Assembly (NCBI GenBank): GCA_044341025.1
Contig: JBIISM010000004.1
Location: forward strand, 1-64,000
Origin: JABMMZ01 sp044341025
Lineage (GTDB): Bacteria; Bacteroidota; Bacteroidia; NS11-12g; UBA955
Direction: 5' to 3'
DNA length: 64,000 nt
The first letter of the stretch is position 1. The number at the start of each line of letters is the position of its first letter. The notes beneath the pieces are model-generated. The model saw only the letters and a list, made by a program, of their open reading frames with translations, was not told the origin of the DNA and made no database searches. Shown piece by piece: positions 41,231 through 50,374 of the stretch. The translations under genes were made by a program, and so were the position numbers.

Positions 41231-43021
41231 TTATTCATCCAATTTCAATACTGCCATAAATGCAGATTGAGGAATTTCAACATTTCCAACTTGCCTCATT
41301 CGTTTTTTACCTTCCTTTTGTTTTTCAAGTAATTTTCTTTTTCTGCTAATATCACCACCATAACATTTTGCAGTTACATCTTTTCTTAATGCACTCAAAG
41401 ATTCTCTTGCTATAATTTTAGCACCAACCGCAGCTTGAATTGCAATTTCAAATTGTTGTCTTGGAATTAATTCTCTTAGTTTTTTGCAAATTTTCTTACC
41501 TAAATCATAGGCTCTATCTCGGTGGATGATCGAAGAAAGCGCATCAATTGTATCTTTATTTAACATAATATCCATTTTTACCAAATGTGATAATTTGTAT
41601 TCTGTCGGATGATAATCGAATGATGCATAACCTCTGCTTATTGATTTTAATTTATCGTAAAAATCAAATACAACTTCAGCCAAAGGCATTTCAAAACTTA
41701 ATTCTACCCTATTGGTGGTAAGGTACACTTGGTTTTTAATTAAACCTCTTTTGTCCATGCAGAGCGCAATTACGGGGCCAACAAAATCTGTTGATGTAAT
41801 TATGGATGCATGGATAAATGGCTCTTCAACATATTCAATATAATTTGGATCTGGCAAATCACTTGGATTGTTTACCTCCACCATATCGCCCTTTTTAGTG
41901 TATGCTTTATATGAAACGTTGGGAACAGTAGTTATAACCGTCATACCAAATTCACGTTCCAAACGTTCTTGAATTATTTCCATATGGAGCATTCCAAGAA
42001 AACCACAACGGAAACCAAAACCTAATGCGGCCGAACTTTCAGGTTCAAAAACCAACGATGCATCATTAAGTTGAAGTTTGAACATGCTTTCTCTTAATTC
42101 TTCATAATCTTCAGTATCAACAGGATAAATGCCTGCGAAAACCATTGGTTTTACGTCCTCGAATCCTTTAATCGCCTCTAATGTTGGGTTTAATTTGCTC
42201 GTTATGGTATCACCTACTTTTACTTCTTTGGCTTGTTTTATTCCAGTAATAATATATCCAACATCACCCGCTAATACCTGTTGGCGAGGTTCTGGCACCA
42301 ATTTCAATGAGCCTACTTCATCAGCATTGTATTCATTTTCAGTATTCATGAATTTAACCATTTCGCCTTTGCTGATAGATCCATCAATGACTTTATAATA
42401 GGCGATAATTCCTCTAAACGAATTAAAAACCGAATCAAAAATCAACGCTTTTAAAGGTGCATTTAAATTGCCTTTAGGAAAAGGCACACGGGCTACAATA
42501 GCCTTAAGAATATCATGAACACCCATACCAGTCTTGCCACTAGCGGCAATTATACTTTCTCGGTCACAGCCAATAAGATCAACAATTTGGTCTTTTACTT
42601 CTTCTGGCATTGCGCCAGGCAAATCCATTTTATTTAAAATTGGGATAATTTCGAGGTTATGCTCAATTGCAAGATAGAGGTTACTTATTGTTTGTGCTTG
42701 AATACCCTGTGATGCATCAACAATTAACAATGCACCTTCACAGGCTGCTATGCTCCTACTTACCTCATAACTAAAGTCCACGTGTCCAGGTGTATCAATT
42801 AAATTCAACACATAATCCTTGCCATCCAATTGGTAATTCATTTGGATTGCATGGCTTTTTATAGTAATTCCTCTTTCACGTTCAAGATCCATGTTGTCAA
42901 GAACTTGAGCCATCATTTCTCTTTTTGAAATGGTGTTGGTGTATTCAAGTAGTCTATCGGCTAGGGTACTTTTACCATGGTCAATGTGTGCGATAATACA
43001 GAAATTGCGTAAGTGCTGCAT
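41231..43021 (-). CDS. lepA: Elongation factor 4 (LepA)
   Basis: 596 residues. GTPase motifs: A-H-I-D-H-G-K-S-T-L (G1), R-G-I-T-I-K (G2), D-T-P-G-H-V-D-F (G3) and N-K-M-D-L (G4); the LepA-specific C-terminal domain has G-G-D-I-S-R-K-R-K-L-L-E-K-Q-K-E-G-K-K-R. It acts on stalled or back-translocating ribosomes and influences initiation. The ATG at 43021 gives the family start (M-x-x-L-R-N-F-C-I-I-A-H); a -7 box at 43034-43041 excludes the in-frame start at 43036. Confidence 0.96.
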   Translation of the reverse strand: MQHLRNFCIIAHIDHGKSTLADRLLEYTNTISKREMMAQVLDNMDLERERGITIKSHAIQMNYQLDGKDYVLNLIDTPGHVDFSYEVSRSIAACEGALLIVDASQGIQAQTISNLYLAIEHNLEIIPILNKMDLPGAMPEEVKDQIVDLIGCDRESIIAASGKTGMGVHDILKAIVARVPFPKGNLNAPLKALIFDSVFNSFRGIIAYYKVIDGSISKGEMVKFMNTENEYNADEVGSLKLVPEPRQQVLAGDVGYIITGIKQAKEVKVGDTITSKLNPTLEAIKGFEDVKPMVFAGIYPVDTEDYEELRESMFKLQLNDASLVFEPESSAALGFGFRCGFLGMLHMEIIQERLEREFGMTVITTVPNVSYKAYTKKGDMVEVNNPSDLPDPNYIEYVEEPFIHASIITSTDFVGPVIALCMDKRGLIKNQVYLTTNRVELSFEMPLAEVVFDFYDKLKSISRGYASFDYHPTEYKLSHLVKMDIMLNKDTIDALSSIIHRDRAYDLGKKICKKLRELIPRQQFEIAIQAAVGAKIIARESLSALRKDVTAKCYGGDISRKRKLLEKQKEGKKRMRQVGNVEIPQSAFMAVLKLDE

Positions 43022-43033
43022 AAAATAAGGGTG

Positions 43034-43041
43034 CAAAAATA
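43034..43041 (-). promoter_or_regulatory. -7 promoter box for lepA
   Basis: CAAAAATA reads TATTTTTG on the minus strand. Predicted start near 43027, leaving about 6 nt before the ATG at 43021. Confidence 0.5.
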
Positions 43042-43153
43042 GTTGAAATAGATGAAAATAATGTATTTATTGATTTAAAGATAGCCACATAAAAGCTATA
43101 AAAATAAAGAACCAAGACCCTTTGATGTGTTCGCAGTTTTGTTTTTATACAGA

Positions 43154-43172
43154 GGCCGAACAATGTTCGGCC
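43154..43172 (-). terminator. GC-rich hairpin after the bshB1-LEA2 unit, probable terminator
   Basis: GGCCGAAC pairs perfectly with GTTCGGCC (8 bp) around AAT, standing out in AT-rich sequence. It lies 82 bases past the LEA2 stop on the minus strand. The T-run after it is poor, so termination is likely but not certain. Confidence 0.5.
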
Positions 43173-43254
43173 CATTTCTATTTATCAGAATTTTAAAATG
43201 TTTTTTTAAAACCCTTTACCCAACATTTATGCCGAATAAAGGTTCTGGCTTGAA

Positions 43255-43743
43255 TTATTTGAATTTTAAAGTCTGATCAAATTCAATTGGAATTTTATAG
43301 ACTTCTCCTCTGCTTCTAAAGCGTGTATAGCCAGTAAAATGAACAGGTATTTCTTTCTCTTCCGACAATATATTTGCTAAAACACCAGACAGGCCATGGC
43401 TTACGCTCAATTGCGCAAGATTTATTTTGAATTTGAATTCCACATTGAAATTGCTATGCGCTTTAACTTTACTAATGTTAGATTGAGAAATTTTGGCCAC
43501 TTTAAGGTCTTTTGAAATAAGTTCCAGTTCTGAATTTAAAATTTGAGCCTCAAAATTATTTGGATTGTAGAAATTTGCATGGGCATTAAAAAACACTTCA
43601 GGCCCTATGGTTTCAACATATTCTATTTTTTCAATTGAAATAAATTCAGGTGATCGAAGATTCGATTTAAAATATAAAACTGCGCAAAAAACGAACAACA
43701 ACAGACAGGCGCTTAATATTAAATACTTAAACCTTTTTTTCAT
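43255..43743 (-). CDS. LEA type 2 (LEA14/WHy-like) membrane-anchored protein
   Basis: 162 residues. One N-terminal membrane helix (L-I-L-S-A-C-L-L-L-F-V-F-C-A-V-L) and then a single beta-rich domain with F-F-N-A-H-A-N-F-Y-N-P-N-N-F near residue 60, the hallmark of the LEA-2/WHy fold (V-x-N-P-N). In plants and some bacteria the fold is tied to stress tolerance; here the role is unknown. It starts immediately after the bshB1 stop codon, so it is co-translated with it. Confidence 0.7.
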   Translation of the reverse strand: MKKRFKYLILSACLLLFVFCAVLYFKSNLRSPEFISIEKIEYVETIGPEVFFNAHANFYNPNNFEAQILNSELELISKDLKVAKISQSNISKVKAHSNFNVEFKFKINLAQLSVSHGLSGVLANILSEEKEIPVHFTGYTRFRSRGEVYKIPIEFDQTLKFK

Positions 43744-44466
43744 CTACAATAAATCGCTCAATAAATTTACGCCCAATGGTTTAATTGCTATAAGCCCTTC
43801 AGCGTGCTGGCAGTTTATAACCCTTGCAAGTTGAACGCTCCTGCCTTCTATGTTTTTCTTGAATTCTGGCGTAGAAATAGGTGTGTTAGGTTCAGAAGAT
43901 TCTGGATCATAGAATTGAGAAGAATAACAGTCTAGTGCTTGGGTCCTTTTTACCCAAAATTCTGATACATTTATAATTAAATCTGGCTGTACAAAAACAT
44001 CTTGTATATAGGCATATATATTCTTAGGCCTCCATTCCTTTTGAGGCTTGTCTTCTGAAAAAGTTTGAATTTTTAGTAACCCTGATAAAAATGCAGCGCG
44101 GTGAACCAATTTGTGAGCAATGCCATGGTCAGGGTGTCTATCTTTTTCTGAGTTAATTAAAATGATGTCTGGTTGATATCTTCTAATTACTTTTATGATG
44201 GAGATTAAAGACTCTTGATTTATTTCGATGAATCCATCAGGCATATTTAAATTCTCTCTTACAGATAATTTTAATATTTCAGACGCTTTCTTGGTTTCTG
44301 ATTTTCTAGTCTCTACCGTACCTCTTGAACTCAATTCCCCTTGAGTAAGATCGATTATCCCTGTTGTTAAACCAGCCATTTGATGTTTAATCATGATTCC
44401 TGAGGCCGATATTTCAACATCATCAGGATGGGCAGCAAATGCAAGAATGTTTATTTTATGAACCAT
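43744..44466 (-). CDS. bshB1: Bacillithiol biosynthesis deacetylase BshB1
   Basis: 240 residues of the PIG-L/LmbE family. The zinc site motif is A-F-A-A-H-P-D-D-V-E near residue 10 and the second His lies in R-H-P-D-H-G-I-A-H near residue 120. T-Q-G-E-L-S-S-R-G-T matches the BshB1 subgroup. It removes acetate from GlcNAc-malate, the second step of bacillithiol synthesis (BshA, BshC not in window). Its ATG overlaps the DUF4294 stop by one base (TAATG). Confidence 0.92.
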   Translation of the reverse strand: MVHKINILAFAAHPDDVEISASGIMIKHQMAGLTTGIIDLTQGELSSRGTVETRKSETKKASEILKLSVRENLNMPDGFIEINQESLISIIKVIRRYQPDIILINSEKDRHPDHGIAHKLVHRAAFLSGLLKIQTFSEDKPQKEWRPKNIYAYIQDVFVQPDLIINVSEFWVKRTQALDCYSSQFYDPESSEPNTPISTPEFKKNIEGRSVQLARVINCQHAEGLIAIKPLGVNLLSDLL

Positions 44467-45080
44467 TATTGAGCTTCTATTGATTTTATAATTTCTTCTA
44501 TTTGATAGTCTATTACTGGATCGTAGGTCACTTTCATACTGGTGTTGTATGATTTAGCCAAAACTTGAAAAAAAATGGTTTCGAAGGTTCCTCCATAGTT
44601 CTTCATGATATCAAAGGTTGTTTTACCTGTTTCTCTGTGTATTAATTTCAACAATATTCTACCCTCCTCTACATACATATTTTTCAGGTCGTCCATAAAT
44701 TGCTTTTTGATGGCCTTTTCACATTCTTTAATGTACTTTCTTTTGGCTTTTTCGCTGCTCAAAAGGTTTAAGTTATCTTCCATCATTTGCAATCTAAACG
44801 CTGCCAATTTTGCATAAGGCAACGCCTTCCTTACCCATTTATTCAATTTGACAAATGCGTCTTTTTCTGCCTGACTTTTCGGGCTATTTGAATTAAAATT
44901 AAATTTACTTAATAAATAAACAGGCAAAGTGTCTTTACCTTCTATTTCATACCCAATTTTAAGCACCGAAAGTCTACGGCTTCTTATGGTATCTGTATTG
45001 ATGGTATCTTTATGAAGTGGGTTTTGTGCGAGCAGATTTGTAGCACCCAAACCAATAAGACAAATCAAAACCATTTTCAT
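44466..45080 (-). CDS. DUF4294 family secreted protein
   Basis: 204 residues with a signal peptide (V-L-I-C-L-I-G-L-G-A-T-N-L-L-A-Q). The domain begins with D-T-L-P-V-Y-L-L and has L-N-K-W-V-R-K-A-L-P-Y-A-K, a helical region rich in Lys and Glu, and L-I-H-R-E-T-G-K-T-T-F-D near residue 150, the best conserved part of DUF4294. Found only in Bacteroidota as far as I know; function unknown. First gene of the DUF4294-bshB1-LEA2 unit. Confidence 0.85.
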   Translation of the reverse strand: MKMVLICLIGLGATNLLAQNPLHKDTINTDTIRSRRLSVLKIGYEIEGKDTLPVYLLSKFNFNSNSPKSQAEKDAFVKLNKWVRKALPYAKLAAFRLQMMEDNLNLLSSEKAKRKYIKECEKAIKKQFMDDLKNMYVEEGRILLKLIHRETGKTTFDIMKNYGGTFETIFFQVLAKSYNTSMKVTYDPVIDYQIEEIIKSIEAQ

Positions 45081-45108
45081 TATGTAAATTTACAATATTA
45101 ACGCCAAT

Positions 45109-46296
45109 TTATCCTAGGTCATTGTTCACCAATTTTACGGGCTTTTTAGCTTTGAAAGCATAGGTTATTAGAACAATTCCTAACAAAACAAGGGCGGTAG
45201 AAATTATCTCAGCTTGTGTAAGCTTTAACCCAAAAAAATCTTGAATGGTATTAACCCTAATTTTTTCAATCATAAACCTTTCCAAACCATTCATAATTAA
45301 ATAAATACCAAAAAGCAAACCGCCATATTTTAGTTTTTTTCTAATCGACCATAGAACAGCAAAAAGGATTAAGGCCATAATGGTTTCGTAAAATGGCGTT
45401 GGAAAGACCATTGGGTCCAAATGGTTGCAATGCTGTTCACCAATACAATTTGGCATTGGCACTCCAACACTGTTTACGTTATTGGGGTAATCGTAACGCC
45501 ACATCCAATCAGGCAAAAAAGAAATCCAATTCGGTTTAGGCGCTGTATTTACAATTCCCCAATCTCCGTCTCCGCTTACATGACAGCCGATACGACCTGT
45601 GCCATAACTCAACATCATAGCTGGGCCACCTACATCAAGCATGTGAAGAAATGGAATTCCTTTTTTCTTAGCGACATAAAGAACAGAGATTCCACCAACA
45701 ATAAGTCCACCATAAAAAGTTAAACCGCTAAAAGACAAAATTGAACCCATTGGATCTTGATTAAATTCTGATAAATTTTCTAGAATATGAAAGAACTTAG
45801 CCCCTAAAATACCACCTATAAAAGCCGCGAGAGTCAATTCTCCAATATAATAGGATGGGTCAACGGTCTTTACCTGTTCGATTGGCTCTGCTAATCTCTG
45901 TTTTTTGTCTTGCCAATAATTAAAAGCAAGAAACAAAAAGGCTACAAGCAGACCATAAAATAAGTTGCCTTGGGTTGAAAGTAGGAAGGCTTGAGGATCA
46001 TTGTTTGATATTGAAAAATCAAGAAATAGGGGTAAAATTTTAAAACCAAAAACAAAACCAGTAATTCCCGAACTGATATAATCTGAATTGGGCATTGGCT
46101 TTCCTGTAAAATATTTCAACTTTATGCCATTGCCTAGGATACCATCATTAAACTTTCTTTTTAATTCAACCCGCATAGCCCATCCTGCCAATAGAAAAGA
46201 CATGGCGACAAAAAAGCCAAAAGAATTGATCATTCTTAGGAAGTCTAGTTCGATTCCAAACCAGTCTTTAAAAATATAGTAGAAATTAGGATACAT
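45109..46296 (-). CDS. lgt: Prolipoprotein diacylglyceryl transferase
   Basis: 395 residues, seven or more membrane helices. The Lgt signature is present as S-Y-G-T-G-R-I-G-C-H-V-S-G-D-G-D-W-G, including the essential Arg, and the family Y-G-G-L is seen as F-Y-G-G-L-I-V. It attaches diacylglycerol to lipobox cysteines, for example those of GldB and the small lipoproteins here. It is about 100 residues longer than E. coli Lgt, mostly in loops. Its start overlaps mtaB by 11 bases. Confidence 0.92.
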   Translation of the reverse strand: MYPNFYYIFKDWFGIELDFLRMINSFGFFVAMSFLLAGWAMRVELKRKFNDGILGNGIKLKYFTGKPMPNSDYISSGITGFVFGFKILPLFLDFSISNNDPQAFLLSTQGNLFYGLLVAFLFLAFNYWQDKKQRLAEPIEQVKTVDPSYYIGELTLAAFIGGILGAKFFHILENLSEFNQDPMGSILSFSGLTFYGGLIVGGISVLYVAKKKGIPFLHMLDVGGPAMMLSYGTGRIGCHVSGDGDWGIVNTAPKPNWISFLPDWMWRYDYPNNVNSVGVPMPNCIGEQHCNHLDPMVFPTPFYETIMALILFAVLWSIRKKLKYGGLLFGIYLIMNGLERFMIEKIRVNTIQDFFGLKLTQAEIISTALVLLGIVLITYAFKAKKPVKLVNNDLG

Positions 46297-47611
46297 GATT
46301 GATTGTTGAGTTTGAGTAATTTATTTCAGATAAAGCGTAACCATCTTGGGTAATATTTTTAAGCAAGACAGGGGTAATTTCATTTATTAGCAAAGGATCA
46401 TAATCTGTTTCAACTTTGACATAGTTGGCAGTAAATCCATACATTTTTCCATTTTTCTCTTCATTTTCAAAAAGAACGAAATGTTCCGTGTTCAGTTGTG
46501 AGGTATAAAATGCTTGTTTTTTCTTTTCACTTAAAATCCTAAGCATTTCGGTTCTCTCGTTCCTTTTATATTGATGAACTTTATCTTTTAACTTTGCCGC
46601 TGTAGTTTGAGCCCTTTCAGAATACGGAAAAACATGCAAATAGGAAACTTCTAAATCTTTGATAAAATTATAAGTTTCCAAAAAAGCTTCATCAGTTTCC
46701 CCTGGATATCCCACAATAACGTCAACTCCTATTGAACAATTTGGCATTAGACTTTTGATTTTGTGCACCTTATCTGCATACAATTCTCTTTCGTACTTTC
46801 TTCTCATACTTTTAAGAATTGTGTTTGATCCACTTTGTAGGGGAATATGAAAATGCGGCATTATCTTATTTGATTTTGAAACAAAATCTATGATTCTGTC
46901 TTCAAGTAGATTTGGCTCAATCGAAGATATACGGTAACGATCTATCCCATCAATCTTATCCAATTCAATGAGCAAATCGTAAAAGTTTTCTCCATTTTGA
47001 ACACCAAAATCACCCAAATTAACCCCCGTTAGAACAACCTCCTTTGCTTCAGTTTTAGAAACCTCTTGCACCGTTTTAAGTGTTTCTGAAATAGTTTGAC
47101 TTCTGCTTTTACCTCTCGCTAAAGGAATGGTACAAAAAGAACAAAAATAGTCACAGCCATCCTGAACTTTTAAAAAAGATCGGGTTCTGTCTCCAATAGA
47201 AAACCCAGGTATGAAAACGTTGGTTTCTTTAATGTTTTGATTGTGAACACGCGCCTTGTCATTTTTCTTTTGAATTCCACTTAAATGTTGAATCAAATTA
47301 AATTTTTCGGCAGCACCCAATACAAGATCAACCCCCGGTATGTTCGCAATTTCTTCTGGCTTCAGCTGCGCATAACAACCGATAACAACTATAAATGCAT
47401 TGGGGTTATACTTTAGCGCCTCTTTTACAACTTTCTTACATTTCCTGTCTGCATGATCCGTAACAGAACAGGTATTTATAACGTATATATCAGCTGAATC
47501 AGTAAACTCTTTTTTAAGCAAACCTGCAGTTTCCAATTGTCTGGAAATTGTTGAGGTCTCTGAAAAGTTGAGTTTACAACCAAGTGTGTAAAAAGCTACT
47601 GAATTAAGCAT
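46286..47611 (-). CDS. mtaB: tRNA t6A37 methylthiotransferase MtaB
   Basis: 441 residues. UPF0004 domain with T-L-G-C-K-L-N, I-N-T-C-S-V-T and V-I-G-C-Y-A-Q (three Cys for one FeS cluster), and the radical SAM motif C-D-Y-F-C-S-F-C near residue 153. It turns t6A37 into ms2t6A37 in ANN-decoding tRNAs, acting on the product started by Sua5. The C-terminal TRAM-like region is short. Overlaps lgt. Confidence 0.93.
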   Translation of the reverse strand: MLNSVAFYTLGCKLNFSETSTISRQLETAGLLKKEFTDSADIYVINTCSVTDHADRKCKKVVKEALKYNPNAFIVVIGCYAQLKPEEIANIPGVDLVLGAAEKFNLIQHLSGIQKKNDKARVHNQNIKETNVFIPGFSIGDRTRSFLKVQDGCDYFCSFCTIPLARGKSRSQTISETLKTVQEVSKTEAKEVVLTGVNLGDFGVQNGENFYDLLIELDKIDGIDRYRISSIEPNLLEDRIIDFVSKSNKIMPHFHIPLQSGSNTILKSMRRKYERELYADKVHKIKSLMPNCSIGVDVIVGYPGETDEAFLETYNFIKDLEVSYLHVFPYSERAQTTAAKLKDKVHQYKRNERTEMLRILSEKKKQAFYTSQLNTEHFVLFENEEKNGKMYGFTANYVKVETDYDPLLINEITPVLLKNITQDGYALSEINYSNSTINHVS

Positions 47612-47818
47612 TTAAAGGGCGAAATTAATAAAAATAACCCAATTAAATGGATTATAAATTCACGATTTAAATTTATAAATTAAAATCTAATTAATTAATT
47701 TTAGGACTTGGTTTTCGGATTTTGCATAAAATCATTTAACGCTTAAATCAATACATCCAACCTTTGGCATGAATTTTTTAATTCGATACAAACATTGATC
47801 GCAAGGAAAATTGAGTAT

Positions 47819-48673
47819 CTACTCAAAAACTGTTGAAGCAAGAGCAAGTGAATTCGAAAAGTTAACTTTATTTATTTGAACTGTTTCATTAACAGATTCT
47901 AAATAGTCAAGCAAGAATTCTGTTGGCAAATTTCCAGTTAACTTATCTGCCGCAAATGGGCAACCGCCAAATCCTTTGATGGCTGAATCAAACTTTCTAC
48001 AACCACTGTCGTAGGCAGCTTTAAGGTTTTGGAGATAATTATCAGGTCTTGTATGCAAGTGGGCTCCAAATTCGACTTTATTGATCCCTTTCACACCTTC
48101 AAACAACGATTTAATATCATTTGCTGATGCAACACCTATGGTATCCGATAAATTAATTTGGGTAATCCCTTCATTGGCAATTTTATTACACCACTCTATT
48201 GCCAATTCAACAGACCATTCGTCTTTATAAGGATTGCCAAAACCCATGGACAAATAAACAAGAAATTTTTTATTGTGTTTTGTTGCAATATTTTGGATAG
48301 ACTTTATGCGCTCAAAAGCCTGATTTGTTGTTTGTCTTGTATTTCTTAATTGAAAGGTTTCAGAAATACTAAAGGGAAATCCAATGATGTCTATGTTTTC
48401 GAAGCTACAGGCTGTTTCTGCTCCTTTTTCATTTGCAATTATACTCAACAACTTTGTATGGTTATTGGTCTTATTAATTCTCGCAAGAACCTCACTTGTG
48501 TCGGCGAGTTGGGGAACAGCTCTAGCTGAAACAAAGCTACCACAATCGATGGTATCAAATCCAACTTCTAATAAAGAGTTAATGTATTCAACCTTTAAAT
48601 CAGTAGGAATAATTCGCGAAAATCCTTGCATAGCATCTCTCGAACATTCAGCGATTTTAACTTGCTTAAGCAT
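47819..48673 (-). CDS. Hydroxymethylglutaryl-CoA lyase
   Basis: 284 residues, TIM barrel of the HMGL family. Catalytic Arg-Asp are in C-S-R-D-A-M-Q (commonly R-D-G-L-Q), the metal site has H-L-H-T-R, and the catalytic Cys loop is F-G-G-C-P-F-A. S-F-V-S-A-R-A-V-P-Q-L-A-D-T is typical of HMG-CoA lyases. It splits HMG-CoA to acetoacetate and acetyl-CoA, the last leucine-specific step. It begins right after the lipoprotein stop codon. Confidence 0.88.
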   Translation of the reverse strand: MLKQVKIAECSRDAMQGFSRIIPTDLKVEYINSLLEVGFDTIDCGSFVSARAVPQLADTSEVLARINKTNNHTKLLSIIANEKGAETACSFENIDIIGFPFSISETFQLRNTRQTTNQAFERIKSIQNIATKHNKKFLVYLSMGFGNPYKDEWSVELAIEWCNKIANEGITQINLSDTIGVASANDIKSLFEGVKGINKVEFGAHLHTRPDNYLQNLKAAYDSGCRKFDSAIKGFGGCPFAADKLTGNLPTEFLLDYLESVNETVQINKVNFSNSLALASTVFE

Positions 48674-49174
48674 TTAATTTGAAGTGTCTTTAAGATTCAA
48701 ACGGGCTTCAAATCTTCTGAAAAGTTCTTCATCCGTCAATCCAGAGTATTCCGACCATTTTTTCACTTCTTCAATTCTTGGATGGTTTGGAAAAAGCGTA
48801 ATAAATTGATCGTATAACTTCTTTGCATGGGCAGGATCAGGAATGGTTGCGAATGCAATTCCTCCGTTAATCAGGGCTTGGGGAACCAAAGAACTTCCTG
48901 TATATTCAGTTGCAACACGTTCGTACAACCGCGCACCTTTAACCACTTTAGAAGAAGTAACACAAATATGGGCAGCCTTCATTAAAAAAGCGCTTGCAGA
49001 ATCGTGTTTTGGATTGGCATCGGCAAACCTCAAATACGAATTAATCAAGCTATCGCTGTTTTTAAGTTTGTTGTTTTGTTCTAAATTTTTAATGTCTGCA
49101 ATAGCACTGTCAATAGAACTGTTGCTGCATGCTGTAACAAGCAAACAAAAGCTTATAAATACCACTAATTTCAT
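48674..49174 (-). CDS. TPR-like lipoprotein
   Basis: 166 residues with lipobox L-V-T-A-C (Cys about residue 16). The rest is helical with TPR-like spacing: F-L-M-K-A-A-H-I-C, A-R-L-Y-E-R-V-A-T-E-Y and H-A-K-K-L-Y-D-Q-F-I-T-L-F-P-N-H. It resembles periplasmic TPR lipoproteins such as YbgF/BamD only in general form. A minus-strand TATTTTTG at 49179-49186 sits five bases before the ATG, so a leaderless message is predicted. It heads a two-gene unit with HMG-CoA lyase. Confidence 0.72.
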   Translation of the reverse strand: MKLVVFISFCLLVTACSNSSIDSAIADIKNLEQNNKLKNSDSLINSYLRFADANPKHDSASAFLMKAAHICVTSSKVVKGARLYERVATEYTGSSLVPQALINGGIAFATIPDPAHAKKLYDQFITLFPNHPRIEEVKKWSEYSGLTDEELFRRFEARLNLKDTSN

Positions 49175-49178
49175 TCTA

Positions 49179-49186
49179 CAAAAATA
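49179..49186 (-). promoter_or_regulatory. -7 promoter box for the lipoprotein / HMG-CoA lyase unit
   Basis: CAAAAATA reads TATTTTTG on the minus strand; its last base is 5 nt from the A of the ATG at 49174. Confidence 0.45.
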
Positions 49187-49209
49187 AGGTTCTTGGATTA
49201 GGTTTCAAA

Positions 49210-50314
49210 TTATAGATTTTTATCTTTCGATGCGCCACTCATAGCCATGAGAAATGCTTTAATGAAACCATCAATTTCACCGTCCATTACGGCTTGTATA
49301 TTGCTGGTTTCTTCACCAGTGCGCACATCTTTTACCAATTTATAGGGATGGAAAACATAGTTTCTAATTTGAGAACCCCATTCAATTTTCATTTTACTGG
49401 CTTCAATTGCATCGCGGGCTTCGTTCTTTTTTCTCAATTCTAGTTCATACAATTGTGACTTCAACATTTGCATGGCTAGCTGTCTGTTTTCTCCTTGTGA
49501 ACGGGCTTTCTGGCAAATAACCACGATACCTGTTGGCCTATGCGTTAATTGAACTTTTGTTTCAACTTTATTTACATTTTGTCCTCCAGCTCCACCACTT
49601 CTACTGGTGTGAAGTTCCACATCTGCAGGGTTGATATCAATAACGATATCATCGTCAACCATTGGGTATGCATATACAGAGGCAAAGGAGGTATGTCTTC
49701 TGGCGTTGGAATCAAAAGGAGAAATTCTAACCATCCTATGAACACCACTTTCACCTTTTAAATAGCCATAAGGAAAATGGCCTTCATATTCAATCGTGAT
49801 CGATTTTATACCAGCAACATCCCCATCTTGTCTATCTATTTCAGTTACTTTATAGCCGTTTTTTTCTCCCCACATGATGTACATGCGTGACAGCATTTCA
49901 GCCCAATCGCAACTTTCTGTTCCCCCTGCTCCACTGTTAATGGTTAGAATCGCACCTAAGCGGTCTTCTTCACTTCTCAACATGTTTTTCATCTCAAGAT
50001 CTTCGACATTCAAAACACAATTTTTATAGGCTTGGTCGATGTCTTCATCACTTGCCTCCCCAATTTCTTGAAATTCTTTTAAAATATCCAATTCATCAAT
50101 TCCATCCCCACACTTTTTGTAAGCATCAGTCCAGAACTTCTTTTCTTTAATTAATTTGAGGTGTTTTTCGGCTTTACTTGGCACATCCCAAAAATTAGGT
50201 GCCAAGGTCTGTGATTCTTCGTCGGCTATTAAAGCCAGTTTTTGAGTGACGTCAAAGATACCTCCCCAAAGCCTCGACGCGGCCTTTTAAATCCTTCAAT
50301 TGGTCGTTATTCAT
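49210..50314 (-). CDS. prfB: Peptide chain release factor 2, with programmed +1 frameshift
   Basis: The ATG at 50314 opens a 20-codon frame that stops at TGA (50252-50254). The site reads GGG AGG TAT CTT TGA C, the classic RF2 autoregulatory signal: CTT slides +1 to TTT and reading goes on at GAC into the main frame, giving 367 residues, the usual RF2 length. The main part has the S-P-F stop-codon anticodon motif (V-R-I-S-P-F-D) and the catalytic G-G-Q loop (S-G-G-A-G-G-Q-N-V). RF2 reads UGA and UAA. Annotating only from an in-frame start near 50205 would cut off the N-terminus. Confidence 0.95.
50251..50267 (-). promoter_or_regulatory. prfB +1 frameshift signal with Shine-Dalgarno-like stimulator
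   Basis: On the minus strand GGGGAGG (50267-50261) is followed by TAT and CTTTGAC (50257-50251). Spacing of the G-rich element to CTT is 3 bases, as in E. coli prfB. The element is notable since Bacteroidota ribosomes make little use of Shine-Dalgarno sequences for initiation. Confidence 0.92.
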
Positions 50315-50318
50315 GCTG

Positions 50319-50326
50319 CAAATTTA
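50319..50326 (-). promoter_or_regulatory. -7 promoter box for prfB
   Basis: CAAATTTA reads TAAATTTG on the minus strand, ending five bases before the ATG at 50314; a leaderless message is predicted. Confidence 0.4.
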
Positions 50327-50374
50327 AGTTTATACATTGGATTTAAAACCATTTAATTGAAATTTTTAAAGCAA

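Noticed and set aside
43142..43200. GC-rich hairpin as part of a structured RNA gene
   Set aside because: Only one 8-bp stem is present, and its place after the LEA2 gene fits a terminator better.
49210..50205. RF2 starting at about 50205
   Set aside because: This would omit the N-terminal helix; the 20-codon leader frame, CTTTGAC site and G-rich element show that the gene starts at 50314.
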